Shown here: piece by piece, positions 11,348-22,737 of the stretch
How positions within the stretch are numbered: the stretch's first letter is position 1
Layout: the number at the start of each line of letters is the position of its first letter
NCBI RefSeq assembly: GCF_029962835.1
Contig: NC_080579.1
Span: 577,882 to 641,881 of the forward strand
Source of the DNA: Magnolia sinica
Lineage: Eukaryota > Streptophyta > Magnoliopsida > Magnoliales > Magnoliaceae
Length of the DNA: 64,000 nt
Direction: 5' to 3'
Program-made: the position numbers and the translations under genes
The notes under the pieces: generated by a model
Told to the model about the DNA's origin: nothing
Databases searched by the model: none
Seen by the model: the letters and a program-made list of their open reading frames with translations, nothing else

Positions 11348-12380
11348 TCATCTTTCCGCTTTTTTACCACTAGCTGAGTCAACTTCTTTTTTATCTAGCT
11401 CTTTGGCTAGGATTTTTGCATTTTGGGTGGATTCGCGTAGGATTCGGGTTTCTTCAGCATCTGCATGCTTATCTGACTGAGCCATGAATTCGGCCAGAGT
11501 AGCAGGCGGGTTCTTGTCTAGAGATGCAAGAAACGGCTTGTCTCGGATACCTTGCATAATTGAATTGAGAGTTGTCTCATTCGAGTGCTTCTGGACTTGG
11601 AGCGATTCAAAATTGAAGTGCTTGATATAATCCTTAAGTAGCTCTCCCTCCTTTCGGATTATATTTTTCAGATGCACAGATGACTTTAATTTTTTCTTCC
11701 CACCAATGAAATTGGCAAAGAAAACGTCACTGAGTTCGGTGAAGGAACTGATCGACTTCGGTTTCAACTATTTAAAGCAAAGCCGAGCTACGTCCCCCAA
11801 TGTGAGAGAGAGCCCGACATATCACGACATCTGAGGCATCATGCAATTCCATGTAAGTCCAGAAGGACTCAATGTGCTCAGTTGGATCAGTTTTGCAGGT
11901 GAATGGCGGTATTTGAGGAAGGCGGAACCTCTCCGTTAACTGAGCTTGCATGATTTCCTCCGTGAACGGAGAAGCCTTTACCTCGGGTCTGGTTAGATTG
12001 GCGTAGCGGTTTTGCTTCATATCTGTGATTTTCTCTCACATTTCTTTTCACAGGTCTCGCATATCAGCTTTCTAGGGCTTGTTACTATCGGTCGTGCCCT
12101 CAACGGGGGGCTTGTTGTGCCTTCTCCAATATATTTTATGTCGTAGATCGGTGGTAAGTAGTGGAGCGGTCACAGAGACATGGGACGGCGCCAGTTCAAC
12201 AGGAACCTGGTGCTGGCATTGCTGAGGGGCACTTCGAGGTGCGGCGGGCTAAGGATCGACGAATTGGCGTTGAGCATTAGACCGGCCATCGCCTTGATGG
12301 GGCAGCTAGACCTGCTGACGATAAATTTGTTCCAGCATATGCTTTATATAATTCAAGTCGGTCCTGAGATCTTGGACATC
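11348..12380 (-). pseudogene. Gag of outer Tat-type element (main part)
   Basis: Minus-strand pieces read PFTEEIMQAQLTERFRLPQI and HIESFWTYMELHDASD (11772-12020). They continue in 11348-11767 with FTELSDVFFANFIGGKKK, LKDYIKHFN and GIRDKPFLASL, the pattern of a plant retrotransposon gag capsid domain (WxxF-type region in place). It would form the particle shell. Stops split it, and its N-terminal part lies at 22523-22695 across the inserted CRM-type element. Confidence 0.8.
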
Positions 12381-12817
12381 CTTGTTGATGTAGAGCGGGT
12401 CGCGGACAGTTACATGGCCAAGATGGATCAGAAAAGGCCCGGTCGACAACAGAAGTGATCCAGACCATCGAACCTTAAATCGGGCGTATCTTACAATCCG
12501 GAATGAGTAATCTGACGTAAAATATATGATTTTGGGGTAGAACGAGCTACTGAAGCCAACCAACCCCACTACGCCAAGTTGCGCAGCCCGGAATTGTGAA
12601 AAACCCCTGGATTGACGGTCGTTTCCCTGTTTTAATTTCGTTTTTACTATAAATAGTAAGTTTTAGTTTGATTATAACTCTTCATCCGCCGGGCTTTAGG
12701 AATTGCGCCCAACGTGAAAAGAGCTTAGAATAATTAGGAGAACGGTTTGGTGAAGCCAAATAGGACACTTACTATTTTTGGCCGAAAACCTTGCGCACTA
12801 GTAGACATCACGACCGT

Positions 12818-12845
12818 CTATAAATAGTAAGTTTACTATTTATAG
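12818..12845. repeat. Perfect 13-bp inverted repeat in LTR
   Basis: CTATAAATAGTAA, a GT spacer, then its exact reverse complement. The same structure is preserved in the 3' LTR at 22247-22274 although the LTRs have diverged elsewhere. Confidence 0.95.
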
Positions 12846-12913
12846 TAAGTCGCGGATTCTAGGAGTTTGAGTTGTAGTTTGATTCTGATTTCTTTCCCAT
12901 TGCTTGGTACCCC

Positions 12914-12920
12914 TATTTAA
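12914..12920 (+). promoter_or_regulatory. Candidate TATA box of CRM-like LTR
   Basis: TATTTAA in the context CCCTATTTAAAGGG lies about 170 bases before the LTR end. It is present in both LTRs and is in a suitable place for the U3/R boundary. Confidence 0.4.
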
Positions 12921-13090
12921 AGGGTTGTGAACTCGTTTTTATTCATGAATTAATCAATTTTGAATTTCTTAGAATTTATTTCTATTTTCTGCTTTCTTTC
13001 CTCGTGGCTTTGAGAAGTCTCTGTGAGGAGTCCAGAGAAGCTCCGTGGATTCGGAGTAGTTATCCTCATCACGTTCATCCCTGCGTCAAT

Positions 13091-13106
13091 TGGTATCAGA
13101 GCGAGG
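13091..13106 (+). other. Primer-binding site (initiator Met tRNA)
   Basis: TGGTATCAGAGCGAGG starts two bases after the 5' LTR. TGGTATCAGAGC is the standard plant complement to the 3' end of initiator methionine tRNA. Confidence 0.9.
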
Positions 13107-13121
13107 ATTCCCCTCGGGCCG

Positions 13122-14230
13122 ATGACAAATAATGAAGGTATGAATCAAAATCCTGTGGATGGTGATCCAAGGATTCGTTATCTTTCGGAAAGAATGGAAG
13201 CTTTCCACCAGGAGAGTCAGTTGACCATGCAAGGGTTGCAGGCAACTTTCGACTGTCCTGCGGATGCGCTACTCCCGCCCAGAGCCCTAGGCGGTGCTCC
13301 ACCACCTTTGGTTGCTCTTCCTCCCATGGTGGCTCCATCACTTATGGTTGCTGTACGACGCAACCCTGATTTTCGAAGAGCGCTACCAGTGGCAAACCGT
13401 AGGACTACACTAGATGATTCAAGTTCTAGCGACGAGGACCTTAATGAGGGTTTTGCTCAACGACCAATCCATGGAGGTGATCATCTAGATCGTGCTGAAA
13501 GAGACTATCGAGGTAAGGCTGAACTTCCTAGTTTTAACGGTTTATTACGTATAGAAGATTTTCTCGACTGGCTAGCCGAAGTAGATAGATATTTTGATTA
13601 CATGGACGTGCCAGATCATAAAAGGGTAAAATTGGTAACGTTTAAATTAAAATCTGTTGCTTCTGCATGGTGGGAACAATTACAACTCTCACGAGCCCGC
13701 TAGAACAAGGCGCCCATCTCATCATGGCCACGGATGAGACGTCTTCTTCGATCTTGATTTCTCCCCTGTGATTATGAGCAGATATTATTCTAGCAATATC
13801 AAAATTGTAGACAAGGAAATCGAACAGTCACAAATTACACTGAAGAATTTCAACAGCTGGCTACACGAAACGATCTATCAGAATCTGAGTCACAGAAGGT
13901 GGCACGATTTATAGGTGGGTTGCGACCGACAATTCAGGACCGAGTTCAGATGTACCCAGTCGGACTGTAGATGAAGCAGTTCAATTGGCGGGTAGGGCAG
14001 AAACACAACTTGCAAGAGCTCCTACTCGTCCATATCTTTCAACTCGACCTCCCATGACGGGTCCCACGCAGGATCCAGTGCTGCCTCAAGAAAAAGACCT
14101 AGTACCTCAACTTCCTACAACCGCAAACCGTGATACGGGGAGCGACTCATCCAGACCTCAACATACAGCACCTACAACAGTGGGTCCGAGTAGGATTCCA
14201 AATCCTTATGCTCGGCCAAGGTCGAACAAT
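13122..14230 (+). pseudogene. Gag of CRM-like element
   Basis: ATG 13122 was chosen because it is the first in the open frame after the PBS. The frame runs to 13703 with capsid-like segments FNGLLRIEDFLDWLAEVDRYF and KLKSVASAWWEQLQ, then stops. Remaining gag is scattered over other frames to about 13985, where an open frame resumes and leads into the zinc knuckle. Gag would package element RNA. The early stop makes the copy defective. Confidence 0.85.
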
Positions 14231-14272
14231 TGTTATCGCTGTGGCCAACCAGGCCACTTATCAAATACTTGT
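14231..14272 (+). other. Gag CCHC zinc knuckle
   Basis: CYRCGQPGHLSNTC fits C-x2-C-x4-H-x4-C, the RNA-binding knuckle of gag, followed by an acidic stretch typical of CRM elements. Confidence 0.92.
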
Positions 14273-14719
14273 CCTCAACGTCCCGCAGCACACTTGACTA
14301 TAAACGAAGGGGGCACTGAAGATGAGGCCGTAGAAGAAGACCATCGCTTTGATGAACATGAACAAATCACTGAAGAAATAGCAGGTGGCGATGAAATGAC
14401 AGGAGAGGATTGTGGCGAATTTCCAGTTGTGAGGCGATTACTATATGCCCCACGAAAGGAATTACATCCACAACGACACAATATATTTCGTACTCGGTGC
14501 ACTGTCAATGGAAAGGTCTGTGATGTGATCATAGATAGTGGTAGTAGCGAGAATATCATCTCGAGAGTGATGGTGGACAAGTTGCGGCTACCAACGATGA
14601 AACATCCTTCCCCGTACTCAATCGGCTGGATAAAAAATGTGAATGAGACCAAGGTAACTGAATAATGCACTATCTCATTTTCAATTGGCAAAAATTATAA
14701 GGATCAAATACTTTGTGAC
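14273..14719 (+). pseudogene. Protease region of CRM-like element
   Basis: After the acidic linker the frame reads HNIFRTRCTVNGKVCD and then VIIDSGSSENIIS. DSG is the aspartic protease active site (residues 184-186 of the open frame starting at 13985). It ends at a TAA near 14665, before the next open frame at 14720 ([15 protein letters not shown], the protease C-terminal part). Confidence 0.85.
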
Positions 14720-16052
14720 GTGGTTGATATGGAAGCTTGTCAGATATTACTCGGTCAACCCTGTCAGTCGGACCGAGATGTGACCCATAGGGGACGAGAT
14801 AATGTTTACGTATTCATCAAGGATAGTCAAAAAATAATCCTTACTCCTATGGCACCAGAGAACCACCCTGAAGCCTCTAAAGTGGAGGGGAGTTCTCTCT
14901 TGACCATTCGGAATTTTATGGAGGAATCCAAGGAAACCGGTGAGGTATACGCTGTAGTGGTGAAGGGCGAGGAAGGGGAACCCTCAAACATCCCTCCAAG
15001 TTTAAGACTGTTGCTAAACGAATTCAAAGAAGTCTGGCCTGAGGATTTACCTGATGGATCGCCCCCCATAAGGGACTTCCAACATCACATAGACCTCGTC
15101 CCTGGGGCTAGCCTGCCCAACCGCCCTCATTATCGGATGAGTCCGAAGGAGTGCGAGATACTTCAGGGGCAAGTGGAGGAATTGATCCGTAAGGGTCTCT
15201 TGAGAGAGAGCATGAGCCCATGTGCCGTACCAGCATTATTAATGCCAAAAAAACATGGAAGCTGGTGCATGTGTGTCGACAGTCGGGCAATCAACAAAAT
15301 TGCTATCAAATATCGGTTCCCAATACCACAGTTGGACGACATGCTCGATATGTTAGAAGGGGCCAAGGTGTTCTCTAAAGTAGATCTAAGGAGCGGGTAC
15401 CATCAGATTCATATTCGACCCGGTGATGAGTAGAAAACGGCATTCAAGACCAAGGAAGGGTTGTATGAGTGGCTGGTCATGCCCTTCGGCCTATCGAACG
15501 CATCAAGTTCTTTTATGCGTTTGATAAATCAAGTTCTAAAACCGTTTCACTGGCCGATTTATGGTAGTATATTTTGATGACATATTGATATATAGCAAGG
15601 ATGAGGCGGAGCACAGGAAACATCTCAGGCAGGTGCTGCAGGTCCTACAAATTAACAAGTTGTACCTCAACTTGAAGAAGTGTAGTTTTTTAACTGACAG
15701 CCTGTTGTTTCTAAGATTTGTTGTAACGTCCACGGGCATTCGTGTGGACGATGAAAAGGTGCGAGCTATTAGGAAATGGCCGATCCCGATAAATATTCAT
15801 GAGGTGAGGAGTTTTCACAGGTTGGCGACTTTCTATCGTCGATTTGTGCGAGATTTTAGTACCATAATCGTGCCTATAACAGATTGCATGAAAAAAGGAC
15901 CGTTCCAGTGGACCGATAAAGCTGATAAGAGCTTTCATGAGATCAAGCATCGTTTGTCTACAACACCGGTTTTGGTGCTTCCTAATTTCGACAAATTGTT
16001 TGAGGTTGAGTGTGACGCTTCGTACGTCGAAATTGGAGGAGTATTATCATAA
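14720..16052 (+). pseudogene. Reverse transcriptase of CRM-like element
   Basis: Motifs in order: [58 protein letters not shown] (first catalytic Asp), [18 protein letters not shown] (Asp-Asp box) and [11 protein letters not shown] with VDDEKVRAI of the thumb. A TAG at about 15433 and a frame change near 15540 break it; the second part is open from 15561 to 16052. The normal role is copying element RNA to DNA. Confidence 0.92.
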
Positions 16053-16439
16053 GAAGGCAGGCCGGTAGCCTTCTACAGCGAGAAGCTCAGCGAAGCCCGA
16101 AAGAAGTGGTCGACTTATAAGCTTGAGTTGTACGCAGTTGTTCAGGCATTGCGACATTGGCGGCATTATCTGATTCAAAGAGAGTTTGTTTTGTACACTG
16201 ACCATCAAACATTAAAGTTTATTAATAGTCAGACTAACGTGAATCATGTGCATGCTAAATGGGTTGCATTTTTACAGGAATTCACGTTCGTTCTGAAGCA
16301 CAAGTCAGGGCAGCAGAACAAGGTGGCGGATGTACTTAGCCGTCGTGCATCACTACTTGTTACGATGAGCAACGAGGTGGTCAGCTTCAACTGTCTCAAG
16401 GAGCTGTATGCCGAGGATGAGGACTTCAAAGATTCTTAG
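16053..16439 (+). pseudogene. RNase H of CRM-like element
   Basis: Continues from the reverse transcriptase after a TAA at 16050. It shows [35 protein letters not shown] (catalytic Glu), [11 protein letters not shown] (Asp) and [17 protein letters not shown]. These are the standard Ty3/Gypsy RNase H motifs. Confidence 0.9.
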
Positions 16440-17451
16440 ATGAAGTGCCAAGAAGGTCACCCCAGTGACCTTCATATATAGGATAATTTTCTCTTCAAAG
16501 GGAATCGATTGTGCATCCCCCAAAGTTCTTTGAGGGAGTAGATTATTTAGGAGCTACATGGAGGTGGCCTCGGTGGACAACTGGGCGAGACAAGACGCGA
16601 GCTCTTGTGGAAGAGCGGTATTACTGGCCGCAATTATTAGCGATGTGGGAAAAGCTGTATAACGTTGCCATGTTTGTCAGACCTCCAAGGGGCAATCTCA
16701 GAATACGGGCCTCTACACCCCGTTACCTGTGCCTAACGGTCCTTGGGAGGATTTATCAATGGACTTCGTGCTTGGTCTCCCACGAACACAGCGCGGCATG
16801 GATTAGGTGTTCGTGGTAGTAGATCGTTTCTCCAAGATGGCGCACTTTATCCCATGCAAGAGACCCTCGATGCAACACACGTGGCGAATTTATTTTTTAG
16901 GAAGGTCGTACGGCTACACGGGGTCCCCAAGACCATTACTTCTGATCGTGACACGAAGTTCATTAGCCACTTTTGGCGGACTTTATGGAATCGATTCGAT
17001 ACACGACTTCAATTCAGCAGTGCTTACCACCCACAGACTGATGGGCAGACCGAAGTTGTGAATCGCACGTTGGGAAACCTCATTAGCTGTATTTCAAGAG
17101 AAAAACCGAAGCAGTGGGATTTGACCTTATCTCAAGTAGAGTTTGCATTCAACAACATGGTGAACCGCTCGACAGGGAGATCATCGTTCCAAATTATCTA
17201 CGGACGAGTACCTCATCACACACTTGACTTGGTCCCTTTACCCAAGTACCCAGGCACGAGCATTGCAGCAAAACATATGGCAGACAAGATCATGAGCATC
17301 CATGCAGAAGTGCAGACCAAGCTACATGCCTCGAACGAGAAGTACAAGGAACAAGCGGACAAGCATCGGCGACAAAAAGTGTTCGAGGTGGGCGACTGCG
17401 TTATGGTCCATCTGCGCAAAGAGAGATTTCCGACCGCGTTGAAAAATAAGA
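16440..17451 (+). pseudogene. Integrase of CRM-like element (5' part)
   Basis: The zinc region is frame-broken ([10 protein letters not shown] is readable near 16665). Core motifs are VVVDRFSKMAHF (first Asp, about 16815), TSDRDTKFISHFW (second Asp) and YHPQTDGQTEVVNR (Glu), then FAFNNMVNRSTG and VMVHLRKERFP of the C-terminal domain. The frame is interrupted at 17452 by another insertion and resumes at 21641. Confidence 0.9.
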
Positions 17452-18980
17452 TGTCACGTCCCAAACTCGGAAAACGGGCTCACAAAATTCCCGATCGCCG
17501 AATCCAGTGCCGACAGCCTCCGTAGTGCCCCCATTCTCGGATTCCGACACTCTCATGCCAGATTCCGATCCTGGGATCCTACAAGGAGGATTTTCAGTAG
17601 AAAATTTTTTTTTGTAATAGAGCATAACCATAAGCATAACCAAGTCACAAAACAACATCACCACATATCCACTAAATCAAAAACTTTAAGTACAATGCAG
17701 AAAGGGAAATACAGGGTGATCAAAAGCTTCAAAATAAACTGATGTGCACTCCTGCCTCAGCGCTGCTGCTGTCCAACACTACCTGCACGCAACAGTCGTG
17801 CATAAGCTTACAAAAGCTTAGAGGGTGGTGCAAGTGTGTGTGCAAGGCCAGCGCCAAGTGTACAATATCAGAGTTATGCGGAAATATGCGATAAGTCCAT
17901 GAATGCTATCAACTGTACCAACGCTATATGGTGCAAGACATGAATGCTATCGGCCATACCAAGGCCATGCGATGCGAGGCCTATATAGCCAAATGTCATA
18001 TGCGAGATGCGAAGCAAGCATGTCAGTCCTCATCAAGTACACATATCAAGAGTTCCTCTCTGGATATCACCGGGTCTAATACACCTCACACCGACTGCCT
18101 CCTCCATTCCGCATAACCAAGTAAGTGGAAGAGACCACACTATCCGCCCGACTGTAGTCCGCCAATATCTACCCGGCTCGTCGATAGCGGACTCATTTGC
18201 GATCTGGTCAACTCGGCCTAGCTTATAGCCCCTCACTCGGGCGGATAAGGCCACACCCCTTCCAACCGACCACGAAACAGTGGGAGACGCGGCTCTCGGT
18301 ATTCGGCACTCGGGCGCTCGTGTATCCACTCGGTCTAGACGTTGGAGCATCTCCTGGTACCAAAAAGGTTCTGGGACTTTCACCCAAGGACATCCTAAGT
18401 GCCCACAGTGCTAGAACCAAGCATTTCCGGTATCCGATACGGCCATCCACGATGTGTCTGTGGAGCCACGGCCCTGATGTCGCTAGGGCGTGCAGTGATC
18501 AAGTCACACATATGCAAGATGCATGAGTCACACCGTACAATCATGCAGCAATCTCACGCGTACCACGCAATCATGTGGGGCACTCCGTCTCATAAGGAGT
18601 CCCGTAAATGTCTCAGTCCAACGACTTATGCTATGATCAAACATTCCTCATATCAAGCATACAAATGATGCGTATGGGTATGAATCATGGGGCTATACTA
18701 AGCATGTTATAAAGTAAGGAACTATCAACAAGTATGGGCCTATCAATGGGCCTTAAGGAGAGTTACAATGCGGACATTTAACCAACATTGTATTTACAAT
18801 GTGGACGTCAAACCAACATCGCTCCCAAGGCATGGCTCGCCATACAATACCATTACACAAACCATATGGAATCACACATTGCAATGGACCCTAAGGACAT
18901 CCCATTGGGCCTCGACCCATGGGCCTTAGACACATTAAATGGGCCGTATCACATGGGCCTTACATTCGTCAAATGGGCCG

Positions 18981-19331
18981 CATTAATGGGCCTTACCAAC
19001 GGGCCTTATGTACATTGCAAGGGGCTATAACCCATGTGCCTTAGAATATATCAGAATGGGCCTAATCACATGGGTTTTACATTCATCAAATGAGCCACAT
19101 TAATGGGCCTTACCAACGGGCCTTATGTACATTGCAATGGGCTATAACCCATGTACCTTAGAATATATCAGAATGAGCCTAATCACATGGGTTTTACATT
19201 CATCAAATGAGCCACATTAATGGGCCTTACCAACGGGCCTTATGTACATTGCAATGGGCTATATCCCACGGGCCTTAGAATATATCACAATGGGCCTTGT
19301 AACATGGGCCTCAAATACATTGAATGGGCCC
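18981..19331. repeat. 117-bp tandem repeat, three units
   Basis: Units start at 18981, 19098 and 19215 (cattaatgggccttacc...). Each is built of shorter ATGGGCCTT-type motifs, which also continue on both sides (18890-19370). Confidence 0.92.
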
Positions 19332-19436
19332 CATCACATGGGCCTTACATGTATACCAAGGTGGGCCATACCAAAACACAAGTGGTGATGATGATTTCCA
19401 CCATTAAAATCCCTAAGGCCCACCAACAAATGTATA

Positions 19437-19567
19437 TTATATAATATAATATATAATATATACAATATAACATTTATAATATAATATATATATAAATATA
19501 TATATTTATATACACACACCACACGCGCGCACGCGCACAGCACGCACGCACACACACGCGCGCACAG
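19437..19567. repeat. AT-rich then CA/CG microsatellite
   Basis: A run of TATAATATA repeats (19437-19510) passes straight into alternating CACACG/CGCGCA repeats (19511-19567). Confidence 0.92.
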
Positions 19568-19679
19568 GGGGGGTCCCACCGTCCAGGGAGGACGGTGCGG
19601 ACGAACACATACAGCAAGGTAGGCCCCACCGTCTGTCTGGACGGTGGGTACAACACATACATCACTGTGGGTCCCATGT

Positions 19680-20360
19680 GGGGCCCACCATAACATTTAT
19701 ATGGCATCCAATCCGTCCATAAGGTCACTGAGACCTATATGAAGAGTATAAACAAATTTCAGCTTGATCCGAAAACTGCCGTGGACCCAAAAAGGGGTTT
19801 TAATGGTATACATTCAATCCCACTGTTTCCTTTGGTGTGGGCCAACTGAGTCTTGGATCTGGCTGATTTTTGGAGGGGACCCACCTCAAGGGGTGGTCCA
19901 CCTCATGGACGGCGTGGATACAAAATATACATCATGGTGGGGCCCACATGAGGGGCCGTGGGTCCCTGCACGGACGCCCGCTGCACGGCAGGCAGCGCCT
20001 GCGCCTCTGGCGCTGTCAGCGGCAGCAGGGCTGCTGCCCTTATGTTTTTTTTTTTTTTTTTTTTTTTGAAAACTCGTTTTTCAACGGTTTTTCATACGTG
20101 GGGTCCGCATCAGGTAGATCTACCCCAGCCATTGGTCTCTACAGGCCATAACAAATCCGTAGAGTCCAATATTGGATATTTTGGCATGAAAAAAAGAATT
20201 CAAGTGAATTTAAATGGTGAAAACCACTGTTTTGAAAGGTATGGCCCACCAGATGCTTGGATCGGCTTCATTTTTCGGCTCAACGCCTAAAATGAACTCA
20301 AGAATGGAATAGACGGCATGGATTGTCCTCATACATCAATGTGGGGTCCACACAAGTGGA
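19680..20360. repeat. Foldback-family blocks within solo LTR
   Basis: Two copies of the foldback arm pattern (about 19690-19960 and 20095-20355), each ending in a 'acatcatggtggggcccac'-like block, separated by a 24-base T run at 20044-20067. Confidence 0.6.
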
Positions 20361-21640
20361 CCACCTCAATGGGGTGTGAACCAAGCTGATATTTGTGCTT
20401 TCATTTCAGTCCAGGGACGTCCCTGGACAGGGACGGCCTATGCATGTTGCCTGCACAAGGTGGGCCTTGCTCCTGTGGGCCACCAAATGGATGAACGGTA
20501 AGGATAAAACATACCTTAAGGTGGGGCCCATCCAAGTGGGTCACATGGCCACCCCATCACACACAAAGATAAATAAAGAAATAAATAAAAGAGAAGGAGA
20601 GAGAGATAGAGAGAGAAATGGGACACGCATGATGGAGGGACCCCGGCACTATGGGCCCTCCCTTGCATAATTTAAAACATACATCAAGTGGGTCCCAATA
20701 CATGTGGGCCTACCAAATCAAGGATCAACGGTGGAGATCCCTTCTCCACTCAAATGGACGGTCCAGATGACCTCTTTCCAAGTTAGAAAATAAACGTCAT
20801 GATGGGGTCCATGGAGAATGGCCCCATCATGGAATGATCATGAAGATCAAGATGGGCCATCGGCCACATCTTAAGGTCCCAAGTGAGATCCATACCATTA
20901 ATCGGTAGGCCTCACTTGGTCCATCATCAAAACAAGAAAAACCTATCCTATAAGGCACCCACCGTCCGATCTTCTTGGTCCGCTGGAAAGCCGACCTCCT
21001 TGAGCTTCACTTTGATGGTGGGAGATGAAGATTCAAGGGCTAAGATGGAAGATTTGGGATGGGAAAGTGGGCCACACTACTCACTTCTCTTTTCTCTCCT
21101 TGGAAAAATGTGGACGTGTGAGGCTTATGGGTTGCTTGGAATTGGGTTGGGAAATGAGAAAGAGAGAGGGAGAGATGGGATGTAAAGAGAGGGAGTGATG
21201 GATGTGAGTGATGGGTGAGGTGATGTGTACTTGACTAGCATGGGTGTGTAAGAGAGAGGGTGAGAAAAGGTTGACTTTGGAGAGAGAAAGCATGGGTTGC
21301 TTGTACTTGACATGAGGTGATGGATGGGATTGATTGATGGGATTGATTTGACACATTGTAGAGATTCTCTTGGGATTGCAAACGCGCGGCGTTTTCTTCG
21401 AAATAAACGCCGGCTCACATCTTCCTGCCAGGGTATCGGATCGGTACAAGAGACGCGGCGTTAGAACCGCGACGACGGTGCGGTCCCAATGGTACAAGTC
21501 TTGTTTTAAGCCGACTCAAATCTACAGCATAAGGCTTAGGGTCGATCGCAACGTCGATTATTCGTCACAGGTCATCGAAATTCGACAGGAAGGATCGCGG
21601 GACTCAATGGAACAGAACGGACTAGGATACGGGTCTTACA

Positions 21641-21887
21641 TAAGAAGATTGGACTGGTACCAATCATCCGAAAGATCAATGACAACGCTTATGTTGTTGA
21701 TCTTCCAAATGACATGGCAATCTCACAGACTTTCAATGTCACGGACCTGACCAAGTATCATGAACTAGAGCATGACGAGAACTCGAGGACGAGTTCTTTT
21801 GAAGTGGAGGAGACTGATGTAGAGCGGGTCGCGGATAGTTACATGGCCAAGATGGATCAGAAAAGGCCCGGTCGACGACAGAAGTGA
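21641..21887 (+). pseudogene. Integrase C-terminus of CRM-like element (3' part)
   Basis: Resumes the interrupted polyprotein with IRKINDNAYVVDLPNDM, then FNVTDLTKYHE. It continues through the LTR boundary (21815) into VERVADSYMAKMDQKRP and stops at TGA 21885-21887. The extension of the integrase frame into the 3' LTR is characteristic of CRM elements; I did not find a chromodomain. Confidence 0.88.
21801..21814 (+). other. Polypurine tract of CRM-like element
   Basis: GAAGTGGAGGAGAC directly precedes the 3' LTR and lies within the coding frame. Confidence 0.65.
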
Positions 21888-22517
21888 TCCAGACCATCAA
21901 ACCTTAAATCGGGCGTATCTTGCAATCCGGAATGAGTTATCTGACGTAAAATATATGATTTTGGGGTAGAACGAGCTACTGAAGCCAACCAACCCCGCTA
22001 TGCCAGGTTGCGCAGCCCGAAATTGCGAAAAACCCCTGGATTGACGGTCGTTTCCCTGTTTTAATTTCGTTTTTACTATAAATAGTAAGTTTTAGTTTGA
22101 TTATAACTCTTCATCCGTCGAGCTTTAGGAATTGCGCCCAACGTGAAAAGAGCTTAGAATAATTAAGAGAACGGTTTGGTGAAGCCAAATAGGACACTTA
22201 CTATTTTTGGCCGAAAACCTTGCGCAATAGTAAACATCACGACCGTCTATAAATAGTAAGTTTACTATTTATAGTAAGTCGCGGATTCTAGGAGTTTGAG
22301 TTGTAGTTTGATTCTGATTTCTTTCTCATTGCTTGGTACCCCTATTTAAAGGGTTGTGAACTCATTTTTATTCATGAATTAATCAATTTTGAATTTCATA
22401 GAATTTATTTTTATTTTCTGCTTTCTTTCCTCGTGGCTTCGAGAAGTCTCTGTGAGGAGTCCAGAGAAGCTCCATGGATTCGGAGTAGTTATCCTCATCA
22501 CGTTCATCCCTGCGTCA
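21815..22517 (+). repeat. 3' LTR of CRM-like element
   Basis: A direct copy of 12386-13088, same length, about 21 substitutions by eye, followed by target duplication CTTGT. Confidence 0.95.
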
Positions 22518-22522
22518 CTTGT

Positions 22523-22695
22523 CTAGTCATTCATTGCCACGATTTCGTTGCGTGTGTCTGGTTGAAACGGAGGTTGCCTGATGGGCCGCAGAACCTTGTC
22601 GATTGTCAGGTTGGATCTAGGCCTTCGGTCGCTGGTGGTCCGGTGACTGGGACCTCGCTGGGGTCATTCTGGACGGTTTTCCTTGTTCTCGCCAT
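22523..22695 (-). pseudogene. Gag N-terminus of outer Tat-type element
   Basis: A minus-strand ATG at 22695 opens a short frame beginning MARTRKTVQNDPSE that stops after about 29 codons. It lies 60 bases inside the element from the PBS, where gag should begin. The CRM-like element inserted just to its left, separating it from 11348-12380. Confidence 0.6.
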
Positions 22696-22737
22696 TAGAG
22701 AGTGCTCTGTACCTAAAGAAAATGACTTTTTGTACTG

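Larger units (their letters stand above)
12386..13088 (+). repeat. 5' LTR of CRM-like element
   Basis: A direct copy of 21815-22517. Begins TGATGTAGAG, ends CCTGCGTCA, 5' flank CTTGT. Contains a perfect 13-bp inverted repeat at 12818-12845 and a TATTTAA box at 12914-12920. Confidence 0.95.
17452..21640. mobile_element. Solo-LTR-like insertion, 4.2 kb
   Basis: Begins TGTCACGTCCC and ends GGGTCTTACA (TG...CA, imperfect inverted termini) with a perfect 5-bp target duplication TAAGA at 17447-17451 and 21641-21645. I see no internal direct LTR pair, no PBS and no pol motifs, so a solo LTR of a long-LTR element fits best. The start and end resemble those of Del/Tekay chromovirus LTRs, which can be several kb; that match is from memory. 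Inside are a 117-bp tandem repeat, AT and CA microsatellites and foldback-like blocks. ORFs here are not supported as genes. Confidence 0.75.
12386..22517 (+). mobile_element. Inner Ty3/Gypsy LTR retrotransposon, CRM-like chromovirus
   Basis: A complete insertion with 703-bp LTRs (TGATG...GCGTCA), an initiator-Met tRNA type PBS and a perfect 5-bp target duplication CTTGT at 12381-12385 and 22518-22522. The plus-strand order is gag with zinc knuckle, protease, reverse transcriptase, RNase H, integrase. The polyprotein frame runs into the 3' LTR and ends 73 bases inside it, a property of CRM (centromeric retrotransposon) elements. Gag and pol motifs also look CRM-like. By eye the LTRs differ at about 21 of 703 positions, mostly transitions. 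Several stops and frameshifts inactivate it, and a 4.2-kb insertion splits integrase. Confidence 0.92.

Noticed and set aside
13096-13341. Minus-strand ORF over the gag start of the inner element
   Set aside because: A shadow of gag; the plus strand carries the capsid-like motifs and follows the PBS.
19334-19728. ORFs of 84-120 residues on the minus strand
   Set aside because: They run across CA/CG and AT microsatellites in the solo-LTR-like insertion; composition is purely repeat-driven.
21081-21497. 138-residue minus-strand ORF
   Set aside because: Dominated by Ser/His/Pro runs from a GA/TG-rich stretch; no domain, and it lies inside the solo-LTR-like insertion.
17452-21640. Interpretation as a complete LTR element with gag-pol
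   Set aside because: No direct repeat of the first few hundred bases is seen near the right end, and no PBS or polymerase motifs are present.
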